A stretch of DNA of 64,000 nt from Saururus chinensis (taxonomy: Eukaryota; Streptophyta; Magnoliopsida; Piperales; Saururaceae): positions 41,272,668-41,336,667 of the forward strand of contig CP141145.1 of the NCBI GenBank assembly GCA_035235625.1, written 5' to 3'. The notes beneath the pieces were generated by a model that saw only the letters and a list, made by a program, of their open reading frames with translations, did no database searches and was not told where the DNA came from. The position numbers and the translations under genes were made by a program. Of this stretch, positions 25,801-36,649 are shown one piece after another. Each line of letters begins with the position of its first letter. Positions within the stretch are counted from its first letter, which is position 1.

Positions 25801-28425
25801 GTTTCACCTGCATTACGATAATCAAAACCAAAGACAACTTTAAAGGGCCATGAAGTCTACTTTATAAAGCTTTTAATAAACAAAACAAGAGCAGGAAAAT
25901 ATCCACAAATCATATACATTAAAGGAAAACAAAAATAACAGATTAAACTTTCACATGAGGCTATAAGAAGATGTGATCAATGGCTAATAGAGGCTCTTAG
26001 AAGACAAAAAGAATGACTTGGAAGGAACTGATAAGAAAAGATTTGGTGGTGTATGACTTAGATGTGGAATTGATCTATGATAGGGTCAAAAGGTGGAGTG
26101 ACATCCGCGTCTAGGGCTGCCAATAGACCGACACGTTATAGTATAGCTTATTCCATTACCATAACAGTTTCCCAAATCTTTATCTATAACCGTTCAATTA
26201 AGTAAACGGTATAGGTTCTTCCATATCCATTTCATGCACTAATGATCGGCCGGTTAATCTGTTAACCATTATCCATTACCCTTTTCATAAGGATTCACAA
26301 TTCAATGCAATAAACACAACTAATCCTGAAAATTAATAGCCCAATTGGTAAAATAAATACTCTTCGAACTTTCATAATCTAAGGAAGCAGCCCACACCAT
26401 ATGCATGGTGAATGTTGACTAGATAGACATGTCTAGCTCAATTTTTTATCCTAAATGTAGTTTAAATATTATAAAATATTTACAGAAGTAGGATACATAT
26501 TACTAAGAACTTAAAAGTTCTAAAATACAAGATTCACAGGTTCAACCAGCATATTCTTACATGTAACAAATTACTTAAAGTAGTCACATTTTTACAGTAC
26601 ATTAGCCTCTATAAATCCAATTTTAGGGTATAAATATTTTAAAACATCACTAAATCAATCAAATTGGCTCAAAAAGGCTAGAATAAGCACCTTTCACAAA
26701 TTGAATCGCTGAATCAAATATAACTAATGTAAAAACTAATAGCTTTACTATTGTTGTTTATAGTTATTGCAAATATATTGTGAGGATCAAGCATAAAATG
26801 AAAATTAGCTTAGTCATTTTTGTAGAAATTAGATTTAGACATATGGTCTAATGCCAATAAACAATCTAGTGTACTCTTCCTTTATTTGATAAAGATTAAA
26901 AGTAAAGAGGAAAGTAAGTGATTTAAGTAGAGTGCGATAACAAGGCCTCACCCCCTTCCTCCCAAAGCTAATTTTGGACTGGAAAAAAATGAAAGAAAGA
27001 TGAGGGCAGAAGCTAAGGCGAGGTGGGGAGGAGGGGTGTGTGGCTCCAAATTGAATCACTGATGGAGATCCTAATTCCCCCCTCCCGATCTGGTTCTAGA
27101 TGGGGCAAAAAGGAAAAAAAGTTTATACTAAAATATATATTATATATAGAACGTACCCAAAAATATATATTTATATTATATCTAAACTTAATGGGCATAA
27201 TATATTTACAAATATGACAAACTGAGTACTGGATAAATGGATATGGAAGAACTTTTTCAGTAACTGTTCTATTTAGAAAATAGTCGGATAAAATTATCTT
27301 CTTATTCACTCATCAAATAAATTTAACCATACTATTTAGCTTCTTAGCAGTACGATATAGAGAATAAAACAGTACTACGGGTCGTTGGTAGCCCTATCCG
27401 CATCAATGACCCAATACAACTGGGATAAGGTGCTCTTATTCTTGATGTTGATTTTAAGGATTGGACATTTATTTTGAGTAATAACTTCGTTGAAGCTCTT
27501 ATGTAGAAAGCCAATATCATAGGGAACATGAATCATGAAACAGGTAAATAATAACTTCTGATTGCTTAACTTGCAAAAAATGCTACATTTATACGAAATT
27601 AACCAGTGACATTGTAAGAAGAAATCAATCTAGCTTATGAAAACCCAAACGGAATGTCCGTCTTCCTTCAAATGTCAAGCGTTAATTAAGCATATCAGGT
27701 AGCATACTCAACTTGGTTATCTAATTACCATGTAACAACTGCTACTGTATATTCACACAAACACAACATTTGATAAAAGGAGAAGCTCTGACGGAGTATG
27801 GATTATTCATAACAATGTCTGTGACAATTATACATGAAGACATCCGGAAAAAACAGGAAGGAGAGAGCACTATCTCGAGAAAGAATTAAAAAGCCCACAG
27901 CAGGGGTATAAAAGACACCTTCAAGCATAGACACTTGGAGTCTCACAGCTTCAGCGTTGAAACCCTTGAATGACACTCTAAAATCCGGCATGTAGATAAA
28001 ATCAAAGTTGAATCCATCAATGCAAAATTAATGCTTTAGGCACTGAAGCGGATAACCTTATCACAAATGAAAAAAAAACATAAATTGAAAAATAGGACCA
28101 CATCGAACACAATATTTTGTTCCTGGGAGAGAGAGAGAGAGGAGGGAAGGTAGGAGGGACGTACCAGTAGCTTTGTGGCGGGGCCTCTGAACGGCGTTGC
28201 GGAAGGCCGCTCGCGGATCAGACTCTCCAGCCCATCTGTCAAAAAACACGATAGATAGGAGTCTATGGCGATGAAAGAGGGAGGAGGAGACGGTGGTCCA
28301 TGAGAGAAAGGTATTTAGGGTTACCCAATCCGAAAAGTAGAACCACCGTTGTCAATCACGATGGTAGTAGTGGAAGGGAAGAGGTTGTAATCCGACTGCT
28401 GCTGCGGCTTCCCGGCGTGCGGCAT
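19859..28425 (-). CDS. ARP5: Actin-related protein 5 (INO80 chromatin remodelling subunit)
   Basis: Nuclear actin-fold subunit of the INO80 remodelling complex, which slides nucleosomes in transcription, replication and DNA repair. Twelve exons (28325-28425, 28165-28235, 25683-25807, 23909-23953, 22775-22877, 22514-22623, 22303-22412, 22115-22205, 21599-22030, 21397-21524, 20551-20893, 19859-20368) join in frame with GT-AG sites to 722 aa, close to the length I recall for Arabidopsis ARP5 (about 724). Residues about 17-250 form the first actin half with [16 protein letters not shown] (phosphate loop 1), RPRHKATGE and [10 protein letters not shown]. Residues about 253-553 are the charged, coiled-coil-prone insert typical of ARP5. 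Residues 554-722 are the second actin half with [11 protein letters not shown]. The second phosphate loop is divergent, as in other ARP5 proteins. Introns 2 and 4 hold hAT insertions. It faces the SMR gene head to head. Confidence 0.95.
22990..23740. mobile_element. hAT-type MITE in ARP5 intron 4
   Basis: Terminal inverted repeats CATGGTTCACAATA are flanked by a perfect 8-bp duplication CCTAAGAG (22982-22989 and 23741-23748). The 751-bp interior holds GATATATCAGAGAT-type subrepeats near the left end and denser AGATATATCTGA-type subrepeats at 23570-23730. No transposase is present. It lies between exons 4 and 5 and leaves both splice sites intact. Confidence 0.88.
26112..27396. mobile_element. 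Ac-like non-autonomous hAT element in ARP5 intron 2
   Basis: Terminal inverted repeats are TAGGGCTGCCAA and (inverted) TAGGGCTACCAA. Flanks TCCGCGTC (26104-26111) and TCCGCATC (27397-27404) match at 7 of 8. The 1285-bp interior has no readable transposase. It accounts for about half of the 2.36-kb intron 2. Confidence 0.85.
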
Positions 28426-28667
28426 TGCCAATCACTTTCTCTTCTTCTTCTTCCCTTCTGCAAGGATTTAACTCTTGGAACAACAGTCCTCCACCTTTTA
28501 TAGCTGCCCGGGGCTGACCGTCAATTTCGAGGACTCCGGTCGCCCTGCTTCCAGCCCACGGGCCACGGCTTCCTCCTCCGGTGGGGAGATGCTGCGAATG
28601 AACGAACGTCCGTTTGTCCAGCCCGTGTCCGCTACCCATGTCCAGCCTACAGACTTCTACTCCAGAC

Positions 28668-28679
28668 TGGGCCTGGGCC
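28668..28679 (+). promoter_or_regulatory. Tandem site II motifs (TGGGCC x2)
   Basis: TGGGCCTGGGCC, two abutting TGGGCY elements. Such site II motifs are bound by TCP factors in promoters of plant genes active in dividing cells. Confidence 0.55.
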
Positions 28680-28726
28680 GGCCTAGTGGGCAAATGGCAA
28701 ATGAAGCCCAGTTCTCAAACTGGCAA

Positions 28727-28735
28727 TTTCCCGCC
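28727..28735 (+). promoter_or_regulatory. E2F-type site TTTCCCGCC
   Basis: TTTCCCGCC fits the plant E2F consensus TTTSSCGC exactly and lies 14 bp from the palindromic site at 28750. Confidence 0.65.
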
Positions 28736-28749
28736 CTTTCAATAAGGTT

Positions 28750-28761
28750 TTTGGCGCCAAA
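28750..28761. promoter_or_regulatory. Palindromic E2F site
   Basis: TTTGGCGCCAAA is a perfect 12-bp palindrome carrying the E2F consensus TTTSSCGC on both strands. It lies about 325 bp from the ARP5 start and about 330 bp from the SMR start. Confidence 0.7.
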
Positions 28762-28999
28762 TTTGGGGAGAATCCCAGACGCGGGAGGCGCCGAGCCACG
28801 AATAAGTCCACGTAGACGAGGGACCCACCCAAGTGCAAGGATTTCTGATCCAGCTGGCGATGACTGGCCCCCATGGCCCGCAAGATCACCCACCACCTTG
28901 CCAGTTGGCCCCACCCTTCGCGCCACACCTCGCTGGTTAGCTTCTGACAGAAGCCAACCCCACTGGAACCATTTTAAGCCCGCCCTCTTCAAGTCCCCT

Positions 29000-29006
29000 T
29001 ATATAG
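29000..29006 (+). promoter_or_regulatory. TATA box of the SMR gene
   Basis: TATATAG after a C-rich tract. Transcription would start about 30 bp downstream, near 29030, which places the upstream in-frame ATG at 29013 outside the transcript and supports the start at 29082. Confidence 0.6.
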
Positions 29007-29081
29007 AAATCAATGAGAGCAACTCTTTCCGTTCATGACTCCGTAGTTGCAGACAGAGAGGGAAGCCAGCAGTGTCAAGAG

Positions 29082-29303
29082 ATGGTGGAGGAGGGCCTGG
29101 AGAAGACACCGGATGGCTGCGTGACTCCCAAGAATGGCGAGTGCCGATCTCCGAGGGTCATGATCTGCCCGCCGCCGCCGAGGAAGAAGCCCATGGAATA
29201 CAGCAGGCGGAGGGACCCCCCCAAGAATGGCTACTTTCAGCCGCCGGATCTCGAGTCCCTCTTCGCGCTGGCGGCTCGGAATAGGAGGGAGGCCTGCGCT
29301 TGA
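29082..29303 (+). CDS. SMR4-like: SIAMESE-related cyclin-dependent kinase inhibitor
   Basis: Single-exon gene of 73 aa, in the usual size range of SIM/SMR proteins. These bind cyclin-CDK complexes and block mitotic entry, often promoting endoreduplication or a checkpoint arrest. The hallmarks are in order: [16 protein letters not shown] (residues 9-24), the CPPPPRKKP core (29-37), a basic SRRR stretch (41-44) and the C-terminal [16 protein letters not shown] (46-61). The C-terminal block recalls Arabidopsis SMR4, so that subgroup is proposed; the exact orthologue is uncertain. An in-frame ATG at 29013 would add 23 residues, but it lies only about 10 bp past the TATA box. The gene is divergent from ARP5 and shares its E2F-bearing promoter. 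No defects are seen. Confidence 0.85.
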   Translation: MVEEGLEKTPDGCVTPKNGECRSPRVMICPPPPRKKPMEYSRRRDPPKNGYFQPPDLESLFALAARNRREACA

Positions 29304-30246
29304 GTTGGTAGAGGCAGCTCCCTCCTTGCTTATCCTCTACGCAGGAGCACCTTATAGCTTTATTTCTCTGTTTTTTTGTTTTTTTTTTCGTTTTTTCTCT
29401 TCATCATAGTAATATATATCTAGTTTTCACTCCATTCTAGAGCATTATTGTACTATTCGCATGAAAAGTTCTAAATGTAATGGTTTTTATAATCCTTAAT
29501 ATTTTTTTATCTTGTTCCAATTTTTCGGTAATTGGGGATTTACATATGAACTTCTCAACGTGCTAGAAGGTAATTGGGAATGGGGATCAAGTTATTTTCT
29601 GGCGGCTAGAAGGTTTCACTCTGGTGGACATGCTAGGGAACAATTGATGCATTGATTTTTCACTGTCTTCTTCTCGCTTCCGCTTAAAAAACTTGCTAGC
29701 GGTGTCTCTGCGCCCCACATTTCATAGGAGTCCACACCAACTCCAGAAGTAGGATTTTGCCGGAGAAAAACGCAGCGTTCCCATTTGTGAATCGCACCGG
29801 TTTGCCGATTTGAGAACATATGTTCATCTCGGATAGGAGGAGTGTCATGAGCTGGGTTTGGCAGAGTGACTGTTGTGGTTGACGGGGCGGGACGGATAAT
29901 GCTTGAAAGTACGAACATGGTGGGAAACGAATTTCGATTTGAATCAGATATCTGGGGGGTAATAACTGGAGGTTAAAGCGCACGTTCTGTTCGGCCCTCA
30001 GTCCTCATCTTGGCCCTAATATTATCTCTAGTACTGGCTTGCAGACATTTTCATCATGCTATTCAGGCCCCATGCCCCATTATGCCACTGCAATCAGACT
30101 GGAGAACCATTTTATTATTATTTTATTTGTAGATGCGGACAGAAAAGCCAGAGTGCTAAAAATAAGTGTTACTTGCCTCTGACTTCGTTGATCTAAGCAC
30201 GTTTTATAAGACAAAATAAGTCGCTCATGTGAAATGCAGCGTTTAG
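29304..30246. other. SMR 3' region and intergenic DNA
   Basis: T-rich sequence after the SMR stop (29360-29530) probably includes the 3' untranslated region. Open frames on the minus strand at 29616-29983 have no recognisable domain. Confidence 0.5.
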
Positions 30247-31789
30247 AGGCCGGATGTCTCCAATTAAGCGCTTAATGTCCCCGATTAGAGATGTTCATTG
30301 CCTCTTCTTCTAATGTCCAAAAATACCCTAGAAGAAGAAAAACGCAGCCCCTGCTCATACCACTTACAGGGATGATTAAAACCTTATATAAGCTAATTTT
30401 GACTTGTGTTTCCAGATACTCTTAGAACCCCATAGCAATTTTATAAAAAAAAACAACATAAATTAGCACATACTCCCTCCGTTGCGTATATAAGGTCTTA
30501 TTTCATTTTTCCAAATGAAATAAAATAACGAAGACGCTAAGGATCAACGTCAATGACAACCTAACTGAACTATAAGAACAACATGGTCCCTTCATTTTGC
30601 TAAAAAAAAAAAAGAATAATCCCTTGTCATAGAGAAGGATAGTAGGACAATACATTCTATAAGCACATGTAAATTATACCAAATAAAAGCTTGAAAGGGA
30701 ACTTAATAAAGTTGTTATTTTCTTCTTGGACCAGAACACCAAAGTCCACTCTGGAATTAATCTAAAATATACTCCATGAGACTTGACGACGGCAATATTC
30801 TCATCCAAAGAGCACTAGAGCATACTCCCTCCATCTAATATTAAATGCTACATGTAAAAGAAGGAAAAATAAGCTTATAATATTATTTTTTAAGTTCTTA
30901 ACTATTTAAATTAAACAAAATAAAATTATTAATATATAATAAATTTTTTTGTTAAATATAACTATTTACATAAAATAAAAGGAGTAAAGGAAAACTAAAA
31001 AATTGAGGGGGGTGAGGCAACTGCCACGCATGCTCGTTGAAAAAATGAAAGAAAGGTATGGGGGGACTTGCTCTTCTTAAATGGAGAAACCCATTGTGTG
31101 TGTTTTCTTTTTTTTTTAAAAAAAACCTATTATGTTTGCGTTACGAAGGAAGTTACATATGTTGGTCTCGCTGATTTCATGGAGGAATGGGGTGAGTGTG
31201 ATATGATATAGGATTTGCTAGGGTGGTCAAATTTCAAATTTTGGGTGCAATATGACACGTATTGCCCTTTCTAACTGAACTTGTGACATTTCAACCATTC
31301 GTATATGAGATTACAGGATCTAGCATTTTAATAAATTATACATAAATTCAGTAAATAAAACATTATCGAATATTGACTTGGGGATAATGCTTCCAATGAG
31401 ATTTATGTAATTGAGACCAATTATTAATGGTTTTAGGAACTTGATATTAAAAAGGAAAATAATATTCCTATTCTATTTTTTTCACTCGAAAAGCCTATTC
31501 CAATTTTTTATAAGATTGGGAAAAGTGAATCTGGTGTGACTTACATTTTCTATTCAATGAAACCTTCCATTTACCATCCTGCCTTTTATATTCAAGCTTA
31601 CCCTGGCTGTCACACAATCACCATCGTTGAGTTTAAGGTAACTCATGAGTCGTGACAAGAGTATCATCGGCAACTTAATCCATGACAACAGCTTCCAACC
31701 TGCTTGATTCAAAACCCTGGTCAGACTTTGATAACCGTGCCTCCAAATGTTGATTTGTACTGATCTGGAACTAATGGAGTACTCTTCAT
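30247..31789 (+). repeat. Duplicated segment, copy 1 (uninterrupted)
   Basis: This 1.5-kb segment recurs in the same orientation at 43862-44451 plus 62648-63354, where it is split by the nested retroelements. Shared landmarks include ACTTACAGGGATGATT, GAACCCCATAGCAATTTT and ATGGAGAAACCCATTG. Copy 2 lacks about 230 bp found here near 31140-31367. A minus-strand frame in the right part (31554-31901) recognises no family. The segment includes Stowaway-like sequence. Confidence 0.85.
30825..30984. mobile_element. Stowaway-like MITE
   Basis: About 160 bp starts CTCCCTCCATC and ends in an inverted ...AAAAGGAG. It is bounded by TA dinucleotides (30823-30824 and 30985-30986), as for Tc1/mariner Stowaway MITEs. 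In the second copy of this segment, element R inserted in this MITE. Confidence 0.5.
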
Positions 31790-33218
31790 CCTTTTGAACT
31801 CTGCCGTTCTCTTCAAACAACGAACTTTTTGTCTTTTGTCTCAATTGGAGTACCTCTGTCATCTTTGCCATTGGATTCCTGGATCGCTTTGGTTGAACCA
31901 ATTTACAAACGTTCTCATGTACTGCCCTTTACTTCTTCATGACTTTAATCCACTGACCCGATGGATGGACCATTCAAATGCTTCTACAGCCAAAAGTGTC
32001 TGTTGGGCCTGAGAATATTCCCGGACACTAAATTTTAAAGAGTAATGTTATTCTTACGTTGAGAAATCAACATCAAAAAGTTACTTCTTCGTCTCAAAAC
32101 CGTTGAACTTTTCCAATGCCATACCGTGACAAGGGTGGGGCTAAGCCCACAACGATGCCATTAGATGATTGATTGTATAATTCACGCCAAACGCAACTGT
32201 CAATGTCGTTAAAGTGGGTTAGGTCTCGGAGCATACTGCTTTACTGAGCTGTGGAGAGAAAGATATTACACCTACCGACATCCCCAACGGAAAATCTTGT
32301 AGTTAGCTTCTTTTTGGTTGGACAACTGCTTTCATGACCACCCTTGCGGCATGTGAAACCCTCCATTTACCATCCAATTTTAAGCCAACAGTCATTGGCT
32401 CATTGCAGACAATTAACGACTACAGACTGGAGGAACAACCGGCAGGCTAGTAAATTAAATAGGTTACTGCTGCTGCAGCTTCTTCCCCTTATCAACCTGG
32501 TCAGCATTCCTTGCCTTATTTTGAAGAAATTGCAATAATAAAATAGAGGGGATTGGCTCCCTTGGGAAGTACTTCGGCATCCCTGCAACAACCCTACTGG
32601 TCTAAGTTTCTCTGGACCCAGCAAAGAAAGAGGCTCAAAATTACGAGTATATCCGTACGTCATGTCAAGCACGTTAATGAATTTTGGATATTTTTCTTCA
32701 ACCAAAAGAATAAAGGATACTCTTTCCAATTGACATGTGAAGGACTACAGGAAAAATGTAATTAATGAAAGTTATATTTCTTTTGTCCTATATTAATAGC
32801 TCTATTTGGTTTTACAAAATAAATTAATATTAGTTCATTTGTTCTATATTAATAGCTCTATTTAATTTTACAAAATAAATTAATATTAATTTATTTTAAA
32901 AAATCAAGTGGATTTATTAATGTGGAACTTACCACCTTCTAACATCTCTCAACCCCAATACCCATTAAAATGCTAGAATGGTACTTATGCTTTATGATCA
33001 ATTTAGAAGATTTTTTCCGTTCCTAGTTTTGGCTATAGAAGAAGGCACTAGGCCAAAATAAGCGCTAATATGACTGCACTAACTGTATGAGGGACAAATC
33101 AGGCATACATAATAAAGTTTGTGTGGAAGAAGAATGCTTATTAGAGCATGATAATGATTAAGATGGCCAAGAGAAATATCTTACTTTGTCGACACTTAAG
33201 TTCAACATGTGGGCTTAA
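31790..33218. other. Intergenic, upstream of the laccase
   Basis: No gene is recognised; short open frames at 31794-32765 lack known domains. Includes the 56-bp tandem repeat at 32785-32896. Confidence 0.5.
32785..32896. repeat. Tandem duplication, two 56-bp units
   Basis: Units 32785-32840 and 32841-32896 share CTATATTAATAGCTCTATTT and TTTTACAAAATAAATTAATA, with about 90% identity by eye. Confidence 0.85.
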
Positions 33219-33225
33219 ACCAACC
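33219..33225 (+). promoter_or_regulatory. AC-II element (MYB site) upstream of laccase
   Basis: ACCAACC, the AC-II element bound by lignin-regulating MYB factors, lies about 110 bp before the TATA box. Confidence 0.5.
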
Positions 33226-33327
33226 GGACGAAGTGACGAGCTTTAGGAAAATAGGGACCATGAAAACCCTGCATTTTCCTTTTGAAGTTACCATCACCTA
33301 ATCAACCAACACAGCCCCTGCCTACGC

Positions 33328-33335
33328 TATATAAA
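33328..33335 (+). promoter_or_regulatory. TATA box of the laccase gene
   Basis: TATATAAA, 114 bp before the ATG, predicts a transcription start near 33360. Confidence 0.7.
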
Positions 33336-33441
33336 CATCTATGGAATGCTTTGAAGGAGCAGGCAACTACACACATCTGTATGATCATCATCTGAGATAG
33401 AGTGAGAGAAAGAAAGGTTTTGAGTCGGGCAGAAGAGAGAG

Positions 33442-35785
33442 ATGGGACTGTTGATCACAACCACAGCTACCATGACTGCAGCTCTGTTGTTTGCATTGAG
33501 TGCGTTGATGTTGCTTCCAGAGCTGGCCGGTGCCAGCCACACTAGAGTCTACAACTTCGATGTATGTTGTGCACAATCATAAGTTCACAACCAAATCGAG
33601 CGTAGTACTTGCATGTTAATTTTAATGTGGCTGCCGATGTTTCTAACTGTTTACATTGTTTCCTGCAGATTCGATTGCAAAATGTGACGCGATTATGCAA
33701 CACGAAGACCATTGCCATGGTTAATGGGAAGTTCCCAGGGCCTAAAGTTGTCGCTAGAGAAGGTGATCGAGTCATTATTAAGGTCACCAACAACGTTCAA
33801 AACAATGTCAGCCTGCATTGGTAAGTTCACAAAATTTTACCCTGATGTTTTCTTCGATTTAGCTACTACATCCTTAAAACAATAGATTGTCTTTAAAAGA
33901 AAACTTATCTATGGTCTGATAAATCACGATGTCTATACAGGCATGGAGTTCGACAGCTCCGGAGCGCTTGGTATGATGGTCCGGCCTACATCACTCAATG
34001 CCCAATCCAGACTGGCCAGACCTTCGTCTACAACTTCACAATCACTGGCCAAAGGGGAACTCTTTTCTGGCACGCCCACATTTCCTGGCTGCGTTCAACC
34101 CTCTACGGGCCCATCATCATTTTACCCAAGCGCCACGTTCCCTACCCATTCGCCAAACCCTACAAGGAAGTTCCAATCATCTTCGGTAAAAACATGAAAA
34201 CCCAAATTAGACCAATTAAGTGGTTGCATGCATGCATGCTTTTAATTAGCATAGGGAGCTAATTAACGTGAGATTTTAACGCGTACGCCTTGTGCAGGAG
34301 AATGGTTCAATGCAGATCCGGAAGCTGTGATAGCACAAGCTCTTCAGACCGGCGGAGGGCCGAATGTTTCCGATGCCTACACCATGAATGGACTCCCTGG
34401 ACCTTTGTACAACTGTTCCTCCAAAGGTGGGTAGGCCATTCGGTTTAGTCACTAATTAGTCATTGGGCTGACAAAGCAAATATTCAATGAAACAAAGCAA
34501 ACAAAAATAAGAGCATTTTGATTTATCTAAAGTTCAATATAAATTAAGGAAATAGTAAGGTAAGATTATTGTTTTGGTCTGGCGCAGACACATATAAGCT
34601 CAAGGTGAAACCAGGCAAGACATACCTCCTCCGCCTCATCAATGCTGCGCTCAATGACGATCTCTTCTTCAGCATCGCCAACCACAGCCTCACAGTAGTC
34701 GAAGCCGACGCTGTGTACGTGAAGCCCTTCAGTACCAACACCCTCCTCATAACCCCCGGTCAGACCACCAACGTCCTGCTCAAAGCCGAACCCTCCTACC
34801 CCAACGCAAACTTCCTCATGGCCGCAAGACCTTACGTCACCGGCTTAGGCACCTTCGACAACTCCACGACTGTTGGAATCCTTGAGTACCAGTCGCCCAA
34901 CTCCTCCTCCTCCTCCAGTCTTCCGATGAAGAGCCTCCCGCTCTTCAGGCCCACTCTCCCTGCTCTCAACGACACTACTTTCGCCGCCAACTTTAGTAAC
35001 CAGCTCCGCAGCTTGGCAAACTCCCAGTTCCCTGCAAATGTGCCCCAAACTGTCACCAAGAAGTTCTTCTTCACTGTGGGCCTCGGGGCGACCCCCTGCC
35101 CCAGAAACCAGACCTGCCAGGGGCCCAATGGGACCAAATTCTCTGCTACTGTGAATAATGTGTCCTTCGCCATGCCAACCACGGCGCTGCTGCAGGCCCA
35201 CTTCTTCGGCCAGTCCCAAGGGGTCTACACCACCGATTTCCATAGTAACCCTCCGTTCCCCTTCAACTACACGGGCAACCCACCAAACAACACGTTTGTG
35301 AGCAACGGGACGAAGGTGGCGGTGCTTCCCTTCAACACGAGCGTGGAGCTGGTGATGCAGGACACCAGCATCCTCGGAGCCGAGAGCCACCCGCTCCATC
35401 TCCATGGTTTTAACTTCTTTATCGTGGGGCAGGGGTTTGGGAACTATGACCCCAACAAGGACCCGGCAAAATTCAATCTGGCGGACCCAGTTGAGAGGAA
35501 CACTGTGGCGGTCCCCTCCGGAGGTTGGGTTGCAATTCGATTCCTAGCTGATAACCCAGGTTTGTCTTACTTTTGTGGATGACTGATTTTCTTTCTTTCT
35601 TTTACCTAGCTGGATGAAAGTGTTAGTACTTAAAGGCGTTTATTGATGCTGCAGGTGTATGGTTCATGCACTGTCACCTGGAAGTGCACACGAGCTGGGG
35701 CCTAAAGATGGCCTGGGTGGTTTTGGATGGGAAATTGCCCAATCAAAGGCTGCCCCCTCCACCATCGGACCTTCCACAATGCTGA
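33442..35785 (+). CDS. LAC17-like: Laccase, LAC17-like
   Basis: Secreted multicopper oxidase (p-diphenol:O2 oxidoreductase) that oxidises monolignols in the cell wall. Six exons (33442-33561, 33669-33820, 33941-34185, 34298-34426, 34588-35559, 35655-35785) join in frame to 582 aa. The 152, 245 and 129-bp exons have sizes I recall as typical of plant laccases. A hydrophobic signal peptide ends near residue 30 (ELAGA-SHT). Copper motifs are complete: HWHG (90-93), HAH (135-137), HPLHLHG (483-489) and HCHLEVH (545-551). Leu556 is at the type 1 copper axial position, as expected for a laccase of high redox potential. Many NXT/S sites suggest heavy glycosylation. Similarity is greatest to what I recall of Arabidopsis LAC17, a lignin laccase. 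An AC-II element lies upstream. No defects are seen. Confidence 0.95.
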
Positions 35786-36649
35786 TTTTTTAATCAAGCC
35801 GTGCGTCTAAGTTAATTGTTTCCCTTCGTTTTAATTTGTCTTCGTTTTTGTTGTATAAATTTTGAAATTTTCTTTATGCTTCCCAAGTTAGCCTTTTGAT
35901 TGATGTTGTTGCTGAGCCGTGAAGTGTGTGAGGGACAAGACTGTAACTCCTCTCACTTACCCCTTTCTATTGGAAATAAAATTTCAAAGAGTTTTGTTCA
36001 TTTCAGCGCAAGATAATTTCTGTAAGCACCCAATTAACAGCTCTAATCTCTTCTACCTTATTAGGTCTCCTTCACATGCATTATACCCTCTCAATTTTCC
36101 CTCTAGCAAGTCGCTCTATATGCACCGACAACGAGATACAAAAAACCTCAACATCCAGCCTCTTTTAGGCGTTTCTTTGTCGTTCTTGGTGGCCCCACCT
36201 TTCTCTATAGTTAGTTTTTATTGCATCATTAAGTACAAGGCCTTTAGGCATATCGCACTTAAATTATGATCGATGAGGCTAGTAGCCGTATTTCCACAGC
36301 TTTAGTCCCCCATGGCGAACCCCTTTCTATATTAACTGATATCATTAATTTTCTTTTTCTTTTTTGTCACACATAACACGTAAGTAATAACGTAATAAAA
36401 CTTAGTATGGTCAGATACCTATGAGACGCTCTGGGTGTTTTTTTTTCCTCTGCCTCTCTACATCTAGCTTCCTTCTCCCTCCGATAGAACCCTCGATGGC
36501 ACGCATGCATTACCAGTGTTCTTCTCCTGGCTTCTGAAGATAAACTTGTTTGTCTTGATCGGAGACAAGGAGCGAAATCCCGCCACCAGGAATCTAGGGT
36601 TCTTAGCCAACCATTGCATCAAACCAGCGTCTGCCCTCCTCACTGATCT
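35786..36649. other. Laccase 3' region and intergenic DNA
   Basis: The laccase 3' untranslated region probably ends within the first 200 bp (T-rich, 35810-35880). No other gene is seen. Confidence 0.5.

Larger units (their letters stand above)
28426..29081. promoter_or_regulatory. Divergent ARP5 / SMR promoter
   Basis: This 656-bp interval separates two start codons that point away from each other. It contains the E2F-type sites, doubled TGGGCC and TATA box listed separately. The GC-rich middle gives long open frames on both strands that lack any recognisable domain. Confidence 0.75.

Noticed and set aside
28475-29038. A 187-codon open frame (plus) overlapping the SMR promoter
   Set aside because: It spans the E2F sites and the TATA box, lies in GC-rich promoter DNA, is open on both strands and resembles no known protein.
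29013-29081. Upstream in-frame ATG as the SMR start
   Set aside because: It is only about 10 bp past the TATA box, hence upstream of the expected transcript start. The SMR family length and motifs fit the ATG at 29082.
31554-31901. A 115-codon minus-strand open frame with a plausible protein-like look
   Set aside because: It lies partly in the duplicated segment, the second copy does not keep the frame, and no family was recognised.
34845-35405. Antisense open frames over laccase exon 5
   Set aside because: Shadow frames caused by codon bias of the laccase on the other strand.
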